A stretch of 64,000 bases of DNA from positions 434,001 to 498,000 of the forward strand of contig NZ_CAXWGX010000023.1 in the NCBI RefSeq assembly GCF_964266745.1, written 5' to 3'. This document shows, one piece after another, positions 43,126 to 52,184 of the stretch. The DNA is from Propionicimonas sp020161015. Lineage in GTDB: Bacteria; Actinomycetota; Actinomycetes; Propionibacteriales; Propionibacteriaceae. Below the pieces are notes generated by a model, which saw nothing but the letters and a program-made list of their open reading frames with translations, made no database searches and was not told the origin of the DNA. Numbering within the stretch: position 1 is the stretch's first letter; every line of letters starts with the position of its first letter. A program made the position numbers and the translations under genes.

Positions 43126-44478
43126 CTACTTGGCGTTGAGCATCGGGGTGAGGAGGGCGTCGTACTCCGCGGCGAGGGCGGTGATGTCGCCACCGTCGGC
43201 CACCTTGGAGAAGAACTCCTCGAGCTTGCCCGAGGCCTCCACGCCGGCCCAGCCCGGAGCGGCCGGGGTGAGCTTGGAGTTGGATGCGGAGTCGATCAGC
43301 GCCTTGGCGAACTCATCGGAGCCCATGCTGGACACGTAGTCGGAGTTGGCCGGGCCGAGGCCGTTCTTGCCCAGCATCTGCTGGTACTCGGAGGAGAAGA
43401 TGATCTTCATCAGCTCACGGGCGCCGGCCTGGTTCTTGGACGCGGCGGAGATCCCGATGTTGGAGCCGCCGGCGAAGACCGGGGCGGGCTTGCCGTCGTT
43501 GCCCGGCAGCGGGTAGACGCCGAAGGTGTCGGGGTTCCACTCGCGCACCTCCTTGCCGTCCTTCTTCACCAGGTCGCCGATCGACCAGTGCGCCCAACCC
43601 GGGGCCATGATCGTGGCCGCGGCGAGGCTGGTCTTCCCGGCCACCTTGTCGCCGTCCATGATCTTGTCCGCGTCGTTGATGTAGAGCCACGGGGACTCGT
43701 CCTTGGCGGTCTTCGGGGCGCGCGAGGCGACCTTCTGGATCTCCTGGAGCTGGGTCAGGCCCTTGATGCTGTTGGGGTCGGACAGCGTGGAGACCCACTG
43801 GCCGTTCTCCTGCTTGGCGAGGTCGCCGCCGTTGGCGAAGATCCAGGAGATGCCGTTGCGCCAGTCCTGGCCGCCGATGAAGAAGCCGGAGAAGTCCTTG
43901 ATGTTCTTGGGATTCTTCTCCGCGATGGTCTTCACGGTCGCGTTGAACTCGTCCAGGGTCTTGGGCACCTCGACGCCGGCGGCCTTGTAGACGTCCTTGC
44001 GGTAGAACATGTAGCGCGAGCCGAAGTAGTACGGCAGCGTGTAGTTCTTGCCGTCCACCTTGCCGACCTCGACGAACGAGGGCAGCAGCTTGTCGCCACC
44101 CAGTTCGGTGTACATGTCGGAGATGTCGGCGAAGGCGCCGACGTTGGTGAAGGTCGGTGACTGGGTGTTCCCGACCTCGACGACGTCGGGAGTGTTGTTC
44201 GGGTCGGGCAGCGCCGTGGTCAGCTTCGTGACCAGATCGCCCCACGACTGCTCCTCGATGGTGAGGGTGCCGCCGGTCTTGGCGTTGTAGGTGGTCTTGA
44301 GGTAGTCACGCAGCTCCTGGGGCGTGTCGCCGCCCGCCAGCCACAGCGTGATGTTCTGCGGCGCGGCCGAGGACGCGGAGGCCGCAGCGGTCGGGCTGCT
44401 CGCGGTGCCGGAGGAGCACCCCGCCAGCGCGATGGCTGAGGCGGTCACCAGCGTGAGCGCCGACAGCATCTTCTTCAT
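43126..44478 (-). CDS. sugar ABC transporter, binding lipoprotein
   Basis: A 450-residue CUT1-type extracellular binding protein. Signal peptide and lipobox ALAGC (Cys21), followed by a Ser/Ala/Thr linker and the domain starting QNITLWLAGGDTPQELRDYL. The region DVVEVGNTQSPTFTNVGAFADIS and the late YQQMLGKNGLGPANSDY are typical of oligosaccharide-binding proteins. Its ligand is inferred from the GH3 and ROK kinase in the same operon to be an N-acetyl-amino-sugar oligomer. The gene follows the ROK repressor by 43 bp. Confidence 0.9.
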   Translation of the reverse strand: MKKMLSALTLVTASAIALAGCSSGTASSPTAAASASSAAPQNITLWLAGGDTPQELRDYLKTTYNAKTGGTLTIEEQSWGDLVTKLTTALPDPNNTPDVVEVGNTQSPTFTNVGAFADISDMYTELGGDKLLPSFVEVGKVDGKNYTLPYYFGSRYMFYRKDVYKAAGVEVPKTLDEFNATVKTIAEKNPKNIKDFSGFFIGGQDWRNGISWIFANGGDLAKQENGQWVSTLSDPNSIKGLTQLQEIQKVASRAPKTAKDESPWLYINDADKIMDGDKVAGKTSLAAATIMAPGWAHWSIGDLVKKDGKEVREWNPDTFGVYPLPGNDGKPAPVFAGGSNIGISAASKNQAGARELMKIIFSSEYQQMLGKNGLGPANSDYVSSMGSDEFAKALIDSASNSKLTPAAPGWAGVEASGKLEEFFSKVADGGDITALAAEYDALLTPMLNAK

Positions 44479-44521
44479 TGCATTCCTTTCGGTAGGACGG
44501 ACGTCAGGGAAGTCGGGTGGG

Positions 44522-45628
44522 TCAGTCGACGCCGAGCTCGCTCAGCAGGACGAGGGCCGCGGCGCCGAGCAGGACGGCGTCCGCGCCCAGCCGGCTGGCG
44601 GTCAGGTCGAGGTCGGGACGGAACTCCGAGCGGGTGCGTTCGGCGATGCACTCGCGGGCGGCGTCCAGCAGGGGGGCGGTGGCGATCTCCGTGGGGCCGC
44701 CGATGACGATGGTGGCCAGGCCGAGCATGCCGACGACCGGGGCCAGCGCGAGCCCCAGCCGGTGGCCGGCCTCGGCGAGCAGCTCGTCGCGGCGCCCGGG
44801 CTCGGCACCGATGCGCGCGGTGAGCGCCGGCACCGAGGTCCAGGTCTCCAGGCAGCCGACCTTGCCGCAGCCGCACGGGGTGCCGCTCTCATCGATGACG
44901 ACGTGGCCGATCTCACCGGCGTCGCTGGCCGCGCCGTGCACGAGGCGGCCGCCGACCACGAGGCCGGCACCGACGCCGCGCGACAGCTGGACGCGCACCA
45001 GGTCGTCGGGGCCCCCGGCGAACCGGCGTTCGGCGAGCACCGCGACGTTGGCGTCGTTCTCGACGCGCACCGGGATACCCAGCTCGTCGTGCAGCAGCTG
45101 CTGGAGCGGCAGGTTGTGCCAGTGGAGGTTGGGCGCCGACAGCACCGTGCCGGAGCCGTTCACGGTGCCGGGCGTGCCCACGCCCAGCCCGAGCACCGGG
45201 TGGGTGGCGGACGCGACCAGCTCGCGGGCGAGGTCGAGGGCCGCGGCCAGCGCCTCGTCGCCGACCGCACCGTCGAGCGGCCGGACGGCGGTGAGCAGCA
45301 GCTCCCCGCGCAGCGAGACCACCGCGCCGCGGAGCTCGTCACGCGCCGAGAGGTCCATCACCAGGATGTCGCGCGCGGCGGCGTCGAATGCCAGCAGGGT
45401 GGACGGCTTGCCGGGACGCTGGATCTCGCTGGTGCCGGTCTCGCGCACGAGCCCGGAGGCGATGAGCTCGGCCACCAGGTCGGACACGGTCACCTTGGTG
45501 AGGCCGGTCGCCCGCGCCAGGTCGGCGCGGGAGAGCTGGGAGTCCTCGTAGATCGCCCGCAGGACGAGCGCGAGGTTGCTCCTCCGGGCGTCCTCGGGGC
45601 GCAGCTTGCGGCGCACGACCTCTCTCAT
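44522..45628 (-). CDS. ROK family transcriptional repressor (NagC/XylR type)
   Basis: 368 residues. The N-terminal winged helix (SRADLARATGLTKVTVSDLVAELIASGLV, residues 35-63) is fused to a ROK sugar-sensing domain with GVGTPGTVNGSGTVLSAPNLHWHNL and the Cys-rich zinc segment GTPCGCGKVGCLETW. It heads the transporter operon. A perfect palindrome lies 4 bp upstream of its ATG, so it should repress itself and the genes after it until sugar is bound. There is no ribosome binding site; the mRNA may be leaderless. Confidence 0.9.
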   Translation of the reverse strand: MREVVRRKLRPEDARRSNLALVLRAIYEDSQLSRADLARATGLTKVTVSDLVAELIASGLVRETGTSEIQRPGKPSTLLAFDAAARDILVMDLSARDELRGAVVSLRGELLLTAVRPLDGAVGDEALAAALDLARELVASATHPVLGLGVGTPGTVNGSGTVLSAPNLHWHNLPLQQLLHDELGIPVRVENDANVAVLAERRFAGGPDDLVRVQLSRGVGAGLVVGGRLVHGAASDAGEIGHVVIDESGTPCGCGKVGCLETWTSVPALTARIGAEPGRRDELLAEAGHRLGLALAPVVGMLGLATIVIGGPTEIATAPLLDAARECIAERTRSEFRPDLDLTASRLGADAVLLGAAALVLLSELGVD

Positions 45629-45632
45629 GTCG

Positions 45633-45651
45633 GTTAGTAAACCTTACTAAC
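45633..45651. promoter_or_regulatory. ROK repressor operator GTTAGTAA-N3-TTACTAAC
   Basis: A perfect palindrome with 8-bp arms (45633-45640 and 45644-45651) separated by ACC. It matches the TTAGT..ACTAA pattern of ROK regulator sites in actinobacteria. It is AT-rich and 4 bp from the start codon on the minus strand, so it overlaps the -10 region (TTTACT or TACTAA) of a likely leaderless transcript. Confidence 0.85.
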
Positions 45652-45726
45652 TTATGAAGGAACAAGAGGTGCCGTCGATGGTTATCGAAGCGTTACCTGG
45701 GGCCCGTCGGCGGCCGGGGACGCGGA

Positions 45727-45760
45727 ACGGCCCCGGCGCGCTACCGCGGTCCGGGGCCGT
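45727..45760 (-). terminator. hairpin downstream of the DUF4190-like gene
   Basis: ACGGCCCCGG (45727-45736) pairs with CCGGGGCCGT (45751-45760), a perfect 10-bp stem with a 14-nt loop. It follows the minus-strand gene ending at 45780. The same stretch also has secondary GC-rich pairings, so its exact form is uncertain. Confidence 0.6.
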
Positions 45761-45779
45761 CCTGCGCTGCCGGTGCGTT

Positions 45780-46493
45780 CTACTGGACGGCCTCCGCCGC
45801 GGGCAGGATGCCCATCATCAGGGCGGTGAACACGATGACCGGACCGAGGATCGCGAGGATGAGGGCGATCACGCCCCACAGGCGACCCCGGCGCGTGGCC
45901 ATCGCGACGATGCCGAGGATCAGCGCGACCAGTCCGAGGCCGGGGCTCACGCCGAAGATCATCGTGGCCGGGCCGGCCAACTGGTCGGCCATCTGCTGGG
46001 TGATCATCGAGCTGTCGATCGTGGTGCTTCCGTTGGCGATGATGAGGTTCGACATCAACTGCACCAGCGGCTGCAGCGACACCAGGCTCGCCACCAGCGC
46101 GATCGCGACGAGGGCGAATGCGACGATGCCCAGGATCGGGCTCCGCTTCTCCGGCTGGCCCGGCTGCCACCCCGACGCCGGCGGGTAGGGCTGGGTCTGG
46201 TACGGCGCCGGCGGGTAGGGCGCCTGTGGGGTGCCCTGGGCGCCGTACTGGGCCGCGTAGTGGGTGATCTGGTAGGGGCTGTCCGCCGGCTGCTGCGGCG
46301 CGGCCGGCTGCCCGTAGGCGGGCTGGGCGCCGTAGCCCGGCTGCGCGGGCTGGCCGTACGCAGGGGCGGTCGGGGTGTACCCGGACGAACCCGGCTGCGG
46401 ATAGGGCTGCGGAGAGCCGTAGGTGCCCGGCTGCGGGAAGCCGCCCTGCGGCGTCGGGTTGGGCGAGGTGCCCTCGGGCTGCTGGTTCGTCAT
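45780..46493 (-). CDS. Pro/Gln/Tyr-rich protein with C-terminal membrane domain (DUF4190-like)
   Basis: 237 residues. The first 115 are a low-complexity, disordered region rich in Pro, Gln, Tyr and Gly (QPGYGAQPAYGQPAAPQQPA). The rest has three hydrophobic segments, including SPILGIVAFALVAIALVASLVSL and GLGLVALILGIVAMATRRGR, as in DUF4190-type membrane proteins. Function is unknown. ATG 46493 is preferred over upstream alternatives because the low-complexity domain starts there. It diverges from dgt. Confidence 0.65.
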   Translation of the reverse strand: MTNQQPEGTSPNPTPQGGFPQPGTYGSPQPYPQPGSSGYTPTAPAYGQPAQPGYGAQPAYGQPAAPQQPADSPYQITHYAAQYGAQGTPQAPYPPAPYQTQPYPPASGWQPGQPEKRSPILGIVAFALVAIALVASLVSLQPLVQLMSNLIIANGSTTIDSSMITQQMADQLAGPATMIFGVSPGLGLVALILGIVAMATRRGRLWGVIALILAILGPVIVFTALMMGILPAAEAVQ

Positions 46494-46651
46494 GCCAGCA
46501 AGGGTAGCGTCGGCACGCCGCCGGACGGCCGATTCGCGCCCGCGACACCGCGGGCGCCGCCGTCCGGCAGTGGCGCGGTGCGGACGCCCTCCGGCGACCC
46601 GGACCACACGGCTCGCCGCGCGGCGTCCGGCCGGGACGGAGGGCTGCCAAG

Positions 46652-47785
46652 ATGGACCCCATGCCGGAACTGCCACCTCGTGCGATCGCCTGGGCCCGCA
46701 CGATGTCCGGGCACGCGGGCGACAGCCTCGTGCGCGCCCACGCCGAGCCGGGCCTCCGCCTCGAGCCGGGACGGCCGGTGCTGCGCGAGGAGCGCGAAGA
46801 GCGGGAGGCCGCGGAGCTGCGCCCGGGCGCGGCGCTGGCGTCCGGGGCGGGGGAGCGGGAGATCCGGGAGGAGCCTGACCCCGAGCGCACCTGCTTCGAG
46901 CGCGACCGGGACCGCATCGTCCACTCCAGCGCGTTCCGGCGGCTGGCCGGCAAGACGCAGGTGGTCGTGTTTCCCAACGACCACCAGCGCACGCGGCTCA
47001 CCCACGCCCTGGAAGTGGCGCAGGTGGCCACCTCGATCGCCCGCGGCGTCGGCGCCAACGCGACCCTCGCCGAGGCGATCGCCCTGGGCCACGACTGCGG
47101 GCACGGGCCCGGTGGCCACGCCAGCGAGGATGCCTTCGACGCGTTCCTCGCCGAGGGCTACGACCACGGGCCCTGGGGTGCTGACGTGGTGCTGACCAGC
47201 CTCAACCTCTGCGCCCAGACGCTGGACGGGATCCGCAACCACTCCTGGTCGAGGCCGGTGCCGGCGACGATCGAGGGTGAGATCGTCAGCTGGGCGGACC
47301 GGATCGCGTACTGCGCCCACGACCTGGAGGACGCCGCGAGCGCGGGCATCGTCGATCTCGACGACCTGCCCGCAGAGGTGGTGGAGGTGGCGGGCCGCAG
47401 CCGCCGGCAGCAACTGGGCACCTTCGTCCGCGCCGTCATCTCGACCGCGTCCCGCACCGGCTCGGTGGGGATGGCGGAGGACGAGGCGTCCGCCCTGGCC
47501 GCCCTGCGCGCCTTCAACTACGAGCGCATCTACACCCGCCCGGACTCGGTGGCGCAGTCGACGGCGGTGATCGCCGTCCTGCACGCGCTGGTGGAGTACT
47601 ACGCCGAGCACCCCCTCGCCCTCCCCGTCGCGTTCGTCGCCCCCGACCAGGGGACGCAGGGACGCGTGCGCGCGGCGGTCACCTATGTGGCCGGCATGAC
47701 CGACCGCTTCGCCTTCGGCACGGCGGTCGACCTGCTGGGGTGGGATCCGGGCCGCCTGCCCAAGGGGATCGGCCGGGACGCCTGA
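46652..47785 (+). CDS. dgt: deoxyguanosinetriphosphate triphosphohydrolase-like protein
   Basis: An HD-domain enzyme that removes triphosphate from dNTPs. 377 residues. The metal motif is RLTHALEV with His118 and LGHDCGHGPGGH with His147-Asp148, preceded by RDRIVHSSAFRRLAGKTQV, which is a strong Dgt signature. The N-terminal 75 residues are an actinobacterial extension. ATG 46652 follows GGAGGG; a second ATG at 46661 is close. dnaG follows 41 bp later, a common actinobacterial order. Confidence 0.93.
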   Translation: MDPMPELPPRAIAWARTMSGHAGDSLVRAHAEPGLRLEPGRPVLREEREEREAAELRPGAALASGAGEREIREEPDPERTCFERDRDRIVHSSAFRRLAGKTQVVVFPNDHQRTRLTHALEVAQVATSIARGVGANATLAEAIALGHDCGHGPGGHASEDAFDAFLAEGYDHGPWGADVVLTSLNLCAQTLDGIRNHSWSRPVPATIEGEIVSWADRIAYCAHDLEDAASAGIVDLDDLPAEVVEVAGRSRRQQLGTFVRAVISTASRTGSVGMAEDEASALAALRAFNYERIYTRPDSVAQSTAVIAVLHALVEYYAEHPLALPVAFVAPDQGTQGRVRAAVTYVAGMTDRFAFGTAVDLLGWDPGRLPKGIGRDA

Positions 47786-47826
47786 GCCGTCCGCGCGGGC
47801 CTCGCCCCGGGGCCTAGACTGCGCGC

Positions 47827-49686
47827 GTGGCCGGACTGATCAACGAGGAGGACCTGGCGACCGTCCGGGAACGCTCCCGGATCGAGGACGTCATCGGGTC
47901 CTATGTAACGCTGCGCCGCTCCGGTGGTGGCTCGCTCACCGGCCTGTGCCCGTTCCACGACGAACGCACCCCGTCCTTCCACGTGACGCCCGCGCGCGGC
48001 TTCTTCCACTGCTTCGGCTGCGGCGAGGGCGGCGACGTCATCAGCTTCGTGCAGAAGATCAACCACGTCAGCTTCGCCGAGGCCGTGGAGTTCCTCGCCG
48101 ACCGCGTCGGCCTCCAGTTGCGGTACTCCGACGGTGGCGGCCAGCGGGTCGAACCGGGGCTGCGGCTGCGCATCCTCGAGGCCAACCAGCTGGCCGCGGA
48201 GTTCTTCTCCGGTCACCTGCTGGCCCCGTCCGGCCTGCCGGGCCGCCAGTTCCTGGACGGCCGGGGCTTCGACAAGGACGCCGCGGAGCACTTCGGGATC
48301 GGCTTCGCCCCGACCGGGGGACGTGAGCTGGGCCAGCACCTGCGCTCGCGCGGCTTCAGCGACGACGAACTGGTCAAGGCCGGGCTCGTGCGCGAGAACG
48401 GCTGGGACTTCTTCCAGGGCCGCGTGCTGTGGCCGATCCGCGACGCGGGCCGCTCGGTCCTCGGTTTCGGCGCCCGGAAGATCTTCGACGACGACCGCAT
48501 GCCGGCCAAGTACCTGAACACCCCGGAGACCATCGTCTACAAGAAGTCGACCGTGCTCTACGGCCTCGACCTGGCCCGGGGCAACATCGCCAAGAAGAAC
48601 CAGGCGGTCGTGGTGGAGGGCTACACCGACGTGATGGCCTGTCACCTCGCCGGCGTCGACACTGCCGTGGCGTCCTGCGGGACGGCCTTCGGCGACGACC
48701 ACGCGCGCATGCTCCAGCGACTCCTCGGGACCGGCGACGTGTCCGGGGGAGAGGTGATCTTCACCTTCGACGGCGACGCGGCCGGGCAGGCGGCGGCGCT
48801 GAAGGTCTTCAAGGGTGACCAGAACTTCCTCGCCCAGACCTACGTCGCCGTGGAGCCCGGCGGGCTCGACCCCTGTGACCTGCGCATCCAGCAGGGCGAG
48901 GCCGCCCTGCGGGAGCTCGTCGGACGCCGGGTGCCGCTGTACCAGTTCGTGATGCGCAACGTCCTGGCCGGCTACGACCTCGACCGGGTGGACGGGCGGC
49001 TCGCCGCCCTGCGCGCCGCGGCGCCGCTGGTCAGCAGCATCCGCGACGAGAGCCTGGTGCTGGGCTACGTCCGCGAGCTGGCGAAGTGGCTGGGCATGGA
49101 CCCGGAGGAGGTCCGCCGCGAGGTGAAGGTGACCGTGCAGCGCCGGTCGCGGACCGCGGAGCGCCGGCCTGAGCAGGAGGAGGCCCTCCCGATCCCCGAG
49201 CCCCGCCCGGGGCTGCCGGTGCCCGACCCGCGCGACCGCCGGCTGGAGGCGGAGCGCGGCACGCTGAGGCTGATCGTCCGCGCGCCGGAGACGTTCACCG
49301 CCGACTGGAACGGTCTGGTCGCGGACGACTTCACCCATCCCGCCTACCGGGCCCTGTTCGAGTCGGTGCTGTCCGCGGCGGACGGCGCAGGGCAGTGGAC
49401 GCAGCGGATCCTGCACGCCCGCCCCGACCCGGTACTGGAGCAGCTCGTGGTCTCGCTGGCGGTGGAGCCGGTGTTGCGCGATCCCACCGAGGCCTACGCG
49501 CGCGAGTACGCCGCGCAGCTGCGGGTGCAGGGGCTGTCCCGGAAGATCGCCGGGCTGAAGTCGAAGCTCCAGCGGACGAATCCCCTGGACGACCAGCAGG
49601 CCTACAACCGGATGTTCGCCACGCTCGTGAACCTCGAGAAGGAGCGCAAGGAGCTGCTCGCGCTGGCCACCGGTCCCGCCCTCTGA
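47827..49686 (+). CDS. dnaG: DNA primase
   Basis: It makes the RNA primers for chromosome replication. 619 residues. The CHC2 zinc finger has Cys41, His44, Cys62 and Cys65 (CPFH and CFGC). The Toprim core has VVVEGYTDVMA and the acidic DGDAAGQAA. The C-terminal helicase-interaction region follows from about residue 450. A -10 TAGACT (47815-47820) ends 6 nt before the GTG start, with no ribosome binding site, so the mRNA is probably leaderless. Confidence 0.96.
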   Translation: MAGLINEEDLATVRERSRIEDVIGSYVTLRRSGGGSLTGLCPFHDERTPSFHVTPARGFFHCFGCGEGGDVISFVQKINHVSFAEAVEFLADRVGLQLRYSDGGGQRVEPGLRLRILEANQLAAEFFSGHLLAPSGLPGRQFLDGRGFDKDAAEHFGIGFAPTGGRELGQHLRSRGFSDDELVKAGLVRENGWDFFQGRVLWPIRDAGRSVLGFGARKIFDDDRMPAKYLNTPETIVYKKSTVLYGLDLARGNIAKKNQAVVVEGYTDVMACHLAGVDTAVASCGTAFGDDHARMLQRLLGTGDVSGGEVIFTFDGDAAGQAAALKVFKGDQNFLAQTYVAVEPGGLDPCDLRIQQGEAALRELVGRRVPLYQFVMRNVLAGYDLDRVDGRLAALRAAAPLVSSIRDESLVLGYVRELAKWLGMDPEEVRREVKVTVQRRSRTAERRPEQEEALPIPEPRPGLPVPDPRDRRLEAERGTLRLIVRAPETFTADWNGLVADDFTHPAYRALFESVLSAADGAGQWTQRILHARPDPVLEQLVVSLAVEPVLRDPTEAYAREYAAQLRVQGLSRKIAGLKSKLQRTNPLDDQQAYNRMFATLVNLEKERKELLALATGPAL

Positions 49687-49798
49687 GCGGCGGAGGCGGG
49701 TGTGAGCCCGTCCCCAGGATCGGGTGTTGCCACGGTGTTGCTGCACATTCGGGGACGCGGGGGTTCTGCGCGGCGTCCCGCGGCCGGAGGGTGGGGCC

Positions 49799-50653
49799 AT
49801 GGAGACCCGATTCCGCACCCCGCTCATGTCGGCGCAGGAGGAGTACGCCGGCGCGCGCACCATCGAGGCGGGCGTCCTCGCCGAGCACCTGCTCGCCACC
49901 GGGGAACGGCCCGTCTCCGCCACCACCGCCGAACTCCGGGCGATCGCAGAGGCCGGCGTCCGGGCGCGCCGGCACTTCCTGCTCGCCAACCTGCGGCTGG
50001 TGCGGCGGCTGGCCGGGGTCGAGGCGCGCCGGTGCGGGCTCCCCGTCGACGACCTCTTCCAGGAGGGCTGCGTGGCGCTGGCCGTGGCGCTGCAGCGCTA
50101 CGACGTCGAACGCGGCCGATTCTCGACCTTCGCCACGATGCGCATCCGCCAGCACCTGGCAGAGGTGTGCTCGCTGCGCTTCGGCGCGGTGACCCTGCCG
50201 CCCGGTCTCGCTGCGCAGCTGCGGAGGGTGCGCGGCCTGCAGGCCGAACTCGGGCAGGAGCGCGGCGTCGTCCCCGGGGCAGCGGAACTGGCCGGCCTGA
50301 TCGGCCAGGACGTCTCCGCGACCCGGCGGCTGGTGGACTACCGGCCGCCGTTGGCCATCGACCAGCTGGCCGAGGGCCCGGGCCTGGCCGAGCCGTCGCC
50401 GGAGGACCCGGACGCCGGCATCTTCGCCGCGCAGGTGCGCCGGCTGCTCGCCCGCCTCGAGCCGGACCAGGCACGGGTGATCGGACTGCGTCACGGGCTC
50501 GGTGGCGGCGAGCCGCTGGAGTGCGGCGACGTGGCGCGCCGCCTCGGGCTGAGCACGAGCACCGTCCGGCGCCTGGAGAAGCGGGCCCTGGACGCGTTGC
50601 GGCCGCTGGCCGCCGCCCTGGACCCCCGGCGCGACCAGCCGATGGCGGGCTAG
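49799..50653 (+). CDS. divergent sigma-70 family factor
   Basis: 284 residues. Region 1.2 remnant (PLMSAQEEYAGARTIEAGVLAEHLL, residues 8-32) and region 2 (56-120) with ANLRLVRRLAGVEA and FSTFATMRIRQHL show it comes from the primary/group 2 line. In that line the sequence is FSTYATWWIRQAI; here the WW pair that melts the -10 is Met-Arg (114-115). Region 3 is shortened. Region 4 is intact (DVARRLGLSTSTVRRLEKRALDAL). It lies 112 bp after dnaG and 91 bp before the reductase gene. ATG 49799 is where recognisable homology starts. Confidence 0.85.
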   Translation: METRFRTPLMSAQEEYAGARTIEAGVLAEHLLATGERPVSATTAELRAIAEAGVRARRHFLLANLRLVRRLAGVEARRCGLPVDDLFQEGCVALAVALQRYDVERGRFSTFATMRIRQHLAEVCSLRFGAVTLPPGLAAQLRRVRGLQAELGQERGVVPGAAELAGLIGQDVSATRRLVDYRPPLAIDQLAEGPGLAEPSPEDPDAGIFAAQVRRLLARLEPDQARVIGLRHGLGGGEPLECGDVARRLGLSTSTVRRLEKRALDALRPLAAALDPRRDQPMAG

Positions 50654-50744
50654 CTGTCCACAGCCGGCACACAGGGCCGCCGCACGAAACCGAAAGCGGC
50701 CGGGGCCATCCTCGAGGCGAAGAGAAGAGGAAGGCACCGCGACC

Positions 50745-52160
50745 ATGGCAGTCCTGACCGAGGCGCCGGCACCCGTACGGGCGCCCGCCACAGCCCCCCG
50801 ACGACGAGTCACCACCCCGCGGTGGTGGCGGGACGCCGTGGGCGCCGCCACCTGGGCGAGCATGCTCGTGGTCGTCGCCCTCTGGGTCGCCGGCGGCGGG
50901 CTCCAGGCGATGGGCACGGCCGGCGGCGCGCTGACCAGCCTCGGCAGGATCACCGGCCTCGTCGCCGCGGACCTCCTGCTGGTACAGGTGCTGCTGATGG
51001 CGCGGATCCCTGTGGTCGAGCGGTCGTACGGGCAGGATGAACTCGCCCGCCGTCACCGGCTGGTGGGCTTCTGGTCGTTCTCGCTGATGCTCGCCCACCT
51101 CGTGCTCATCGCGGCCGGCTATGCCGTGACCGCCGGCATCAACCCGTTCGTGCAGTTCTGGGAGATGGTCGTCGACTACCCCGGAATGCTGCTTGCGACC
51201 GCCGGCACCGCCCTGATCGTGATGGTGGCCCTGACCAGCCTGCGGCGGGCACGGAGGAAGCTGCGCTACGAGTCGTGGCACCTGCTGCACCTGTACGCCT
51301 ACCTCGGCGTCGGCCTGGCGATCCCGCACATGCTGTGGACCGGCCAGGAGTTCCTCGCCAGCCCGGTGGCCACGGCCTACTGGTGGACGCTGTGGATCGC
51401 GGCGGCCGGCTCGATCCTCGTCTGGCGGATCGGCGTGCCGCTGGTTCGCAGCCTGGTGCACGACGTGCGGGTCGAGCGCGTGGTCCGGGAGGGCCCGGAC
51501 GTGGTCTCTGTGATCATGTCCGGACGGGGCCTCGACCGCCTCCCGATGGCCGCGGGCCAGTTCATGAACTGGCGCTTCCTCTCCGGCCCGGGCTGGACCC
51601 GCGCGCACCCCTACTCCCTCTCGGCCGCGCCCACGGACACCACGCTCCGGGTCACCGTGAAGGATCTCGGCGACGGCAGCCATGCCCTCGCGTCCGTCCG
51701 CCCCGGGGCCCGTGTGCTCTTCGAGGGCCCCTACGGGCGCCTGCACGCCGGGGTCCGGACGCGGCGCGGCGTGACGCTGGTGGCCAGCGGCATCGGCATC
51801 AGCCCGCTGCGGGCTCTGCTGGAGGACCTGGAGCAGCAGCCGGGGGAGGTCACCCTCCTCTACCGTGCCCGCTCCGAGGCCGACCTCGTGCTGCGGGGCG
51901 AGATCGAGCGGCTGGCCGCCCGCACCGGTGCCCGGGTGTACTACCTCGTGGGACGGCGGATCGCCGGACGCCACAGCTGGTTGCCGGAGGCCGCGGCCCA
52001 CCTGAGCGACGAGCAGGCACTGCTGGCGCTCGTCCCCGACATCGCCGCCCACGACCTGTTCGTCTGTGGGGCCACCGGGTGGATGGATGCCGTCGAGAAG
52101 GCGGCTCTCGCCGCCGGCGTCCCGGCGGCCAACATCCACACCGAACGCTTCAGCTGGTAA
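50745..52160 (+). CDS. ferric-reductase-like flavocytochrome (FNR family membrane oxidoreductase)
   Basis: 471 residues. Six or seven membrane helices in the first 220 residues, with heme-ligand-like His in LARRHRLVGFW, SLMLAHLVLIA, YESWHLLHLYAY and LAIPHMLW, form a ferric-reductase-like transmembrane domain. The FAD/NAD(P)H domain then has AHPYSLSAAPTD (FAD site), VASGIGISPLRALLE (NAD site) and LFVCGATGWMDAVE. It moves electrons from cytoplasmic NAD(P)H across the membrane. The FMN-binding protein and ApbE follow. Confidence 0.87.
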   Translation: MAVLTEAPAPVRAPATAPRRRVTTPRWWRDAVGAATWASMLVVVALWVAGGGLQAMGTAGGALTSLGRITGLVAADLLLVQVLLMARIPVVERSYGQDELARRHRLVGFWSFSLMLAHLVLIAAGYAVTAGINPFVQFWEMVVDYPGMLLATAGTALIVMVALTSLRRARRKLRYESWHLLHLYAYLGVGLAIPHMLWTGQEFLASPVATAYWWTLWIAAAGSILVWRIGVPLVRSLVHDVRVERVVREGPDVVSVIMSGRGLDRLPMAAGQFMNWRFLSGPGWTRAHPYSLSAAPTDTTLRVTVKDLGDGSHALASVRPGARVLFEGPYGRLHAGVRTRRGVTLVASGIGISPLRALLEDLEQQPGEVTLLYRARSEADLVLRGEIERLAARTGARVYYLVGRRIAGRHSWLPEAAAHLSDEQALLALVPDIAAHDLFVCGATGWMDAVEKAALAAGVPAANIHTERFSW

Positions 52161-52184
52161 CCCGGCACAACCTGGAGGAGAGAC

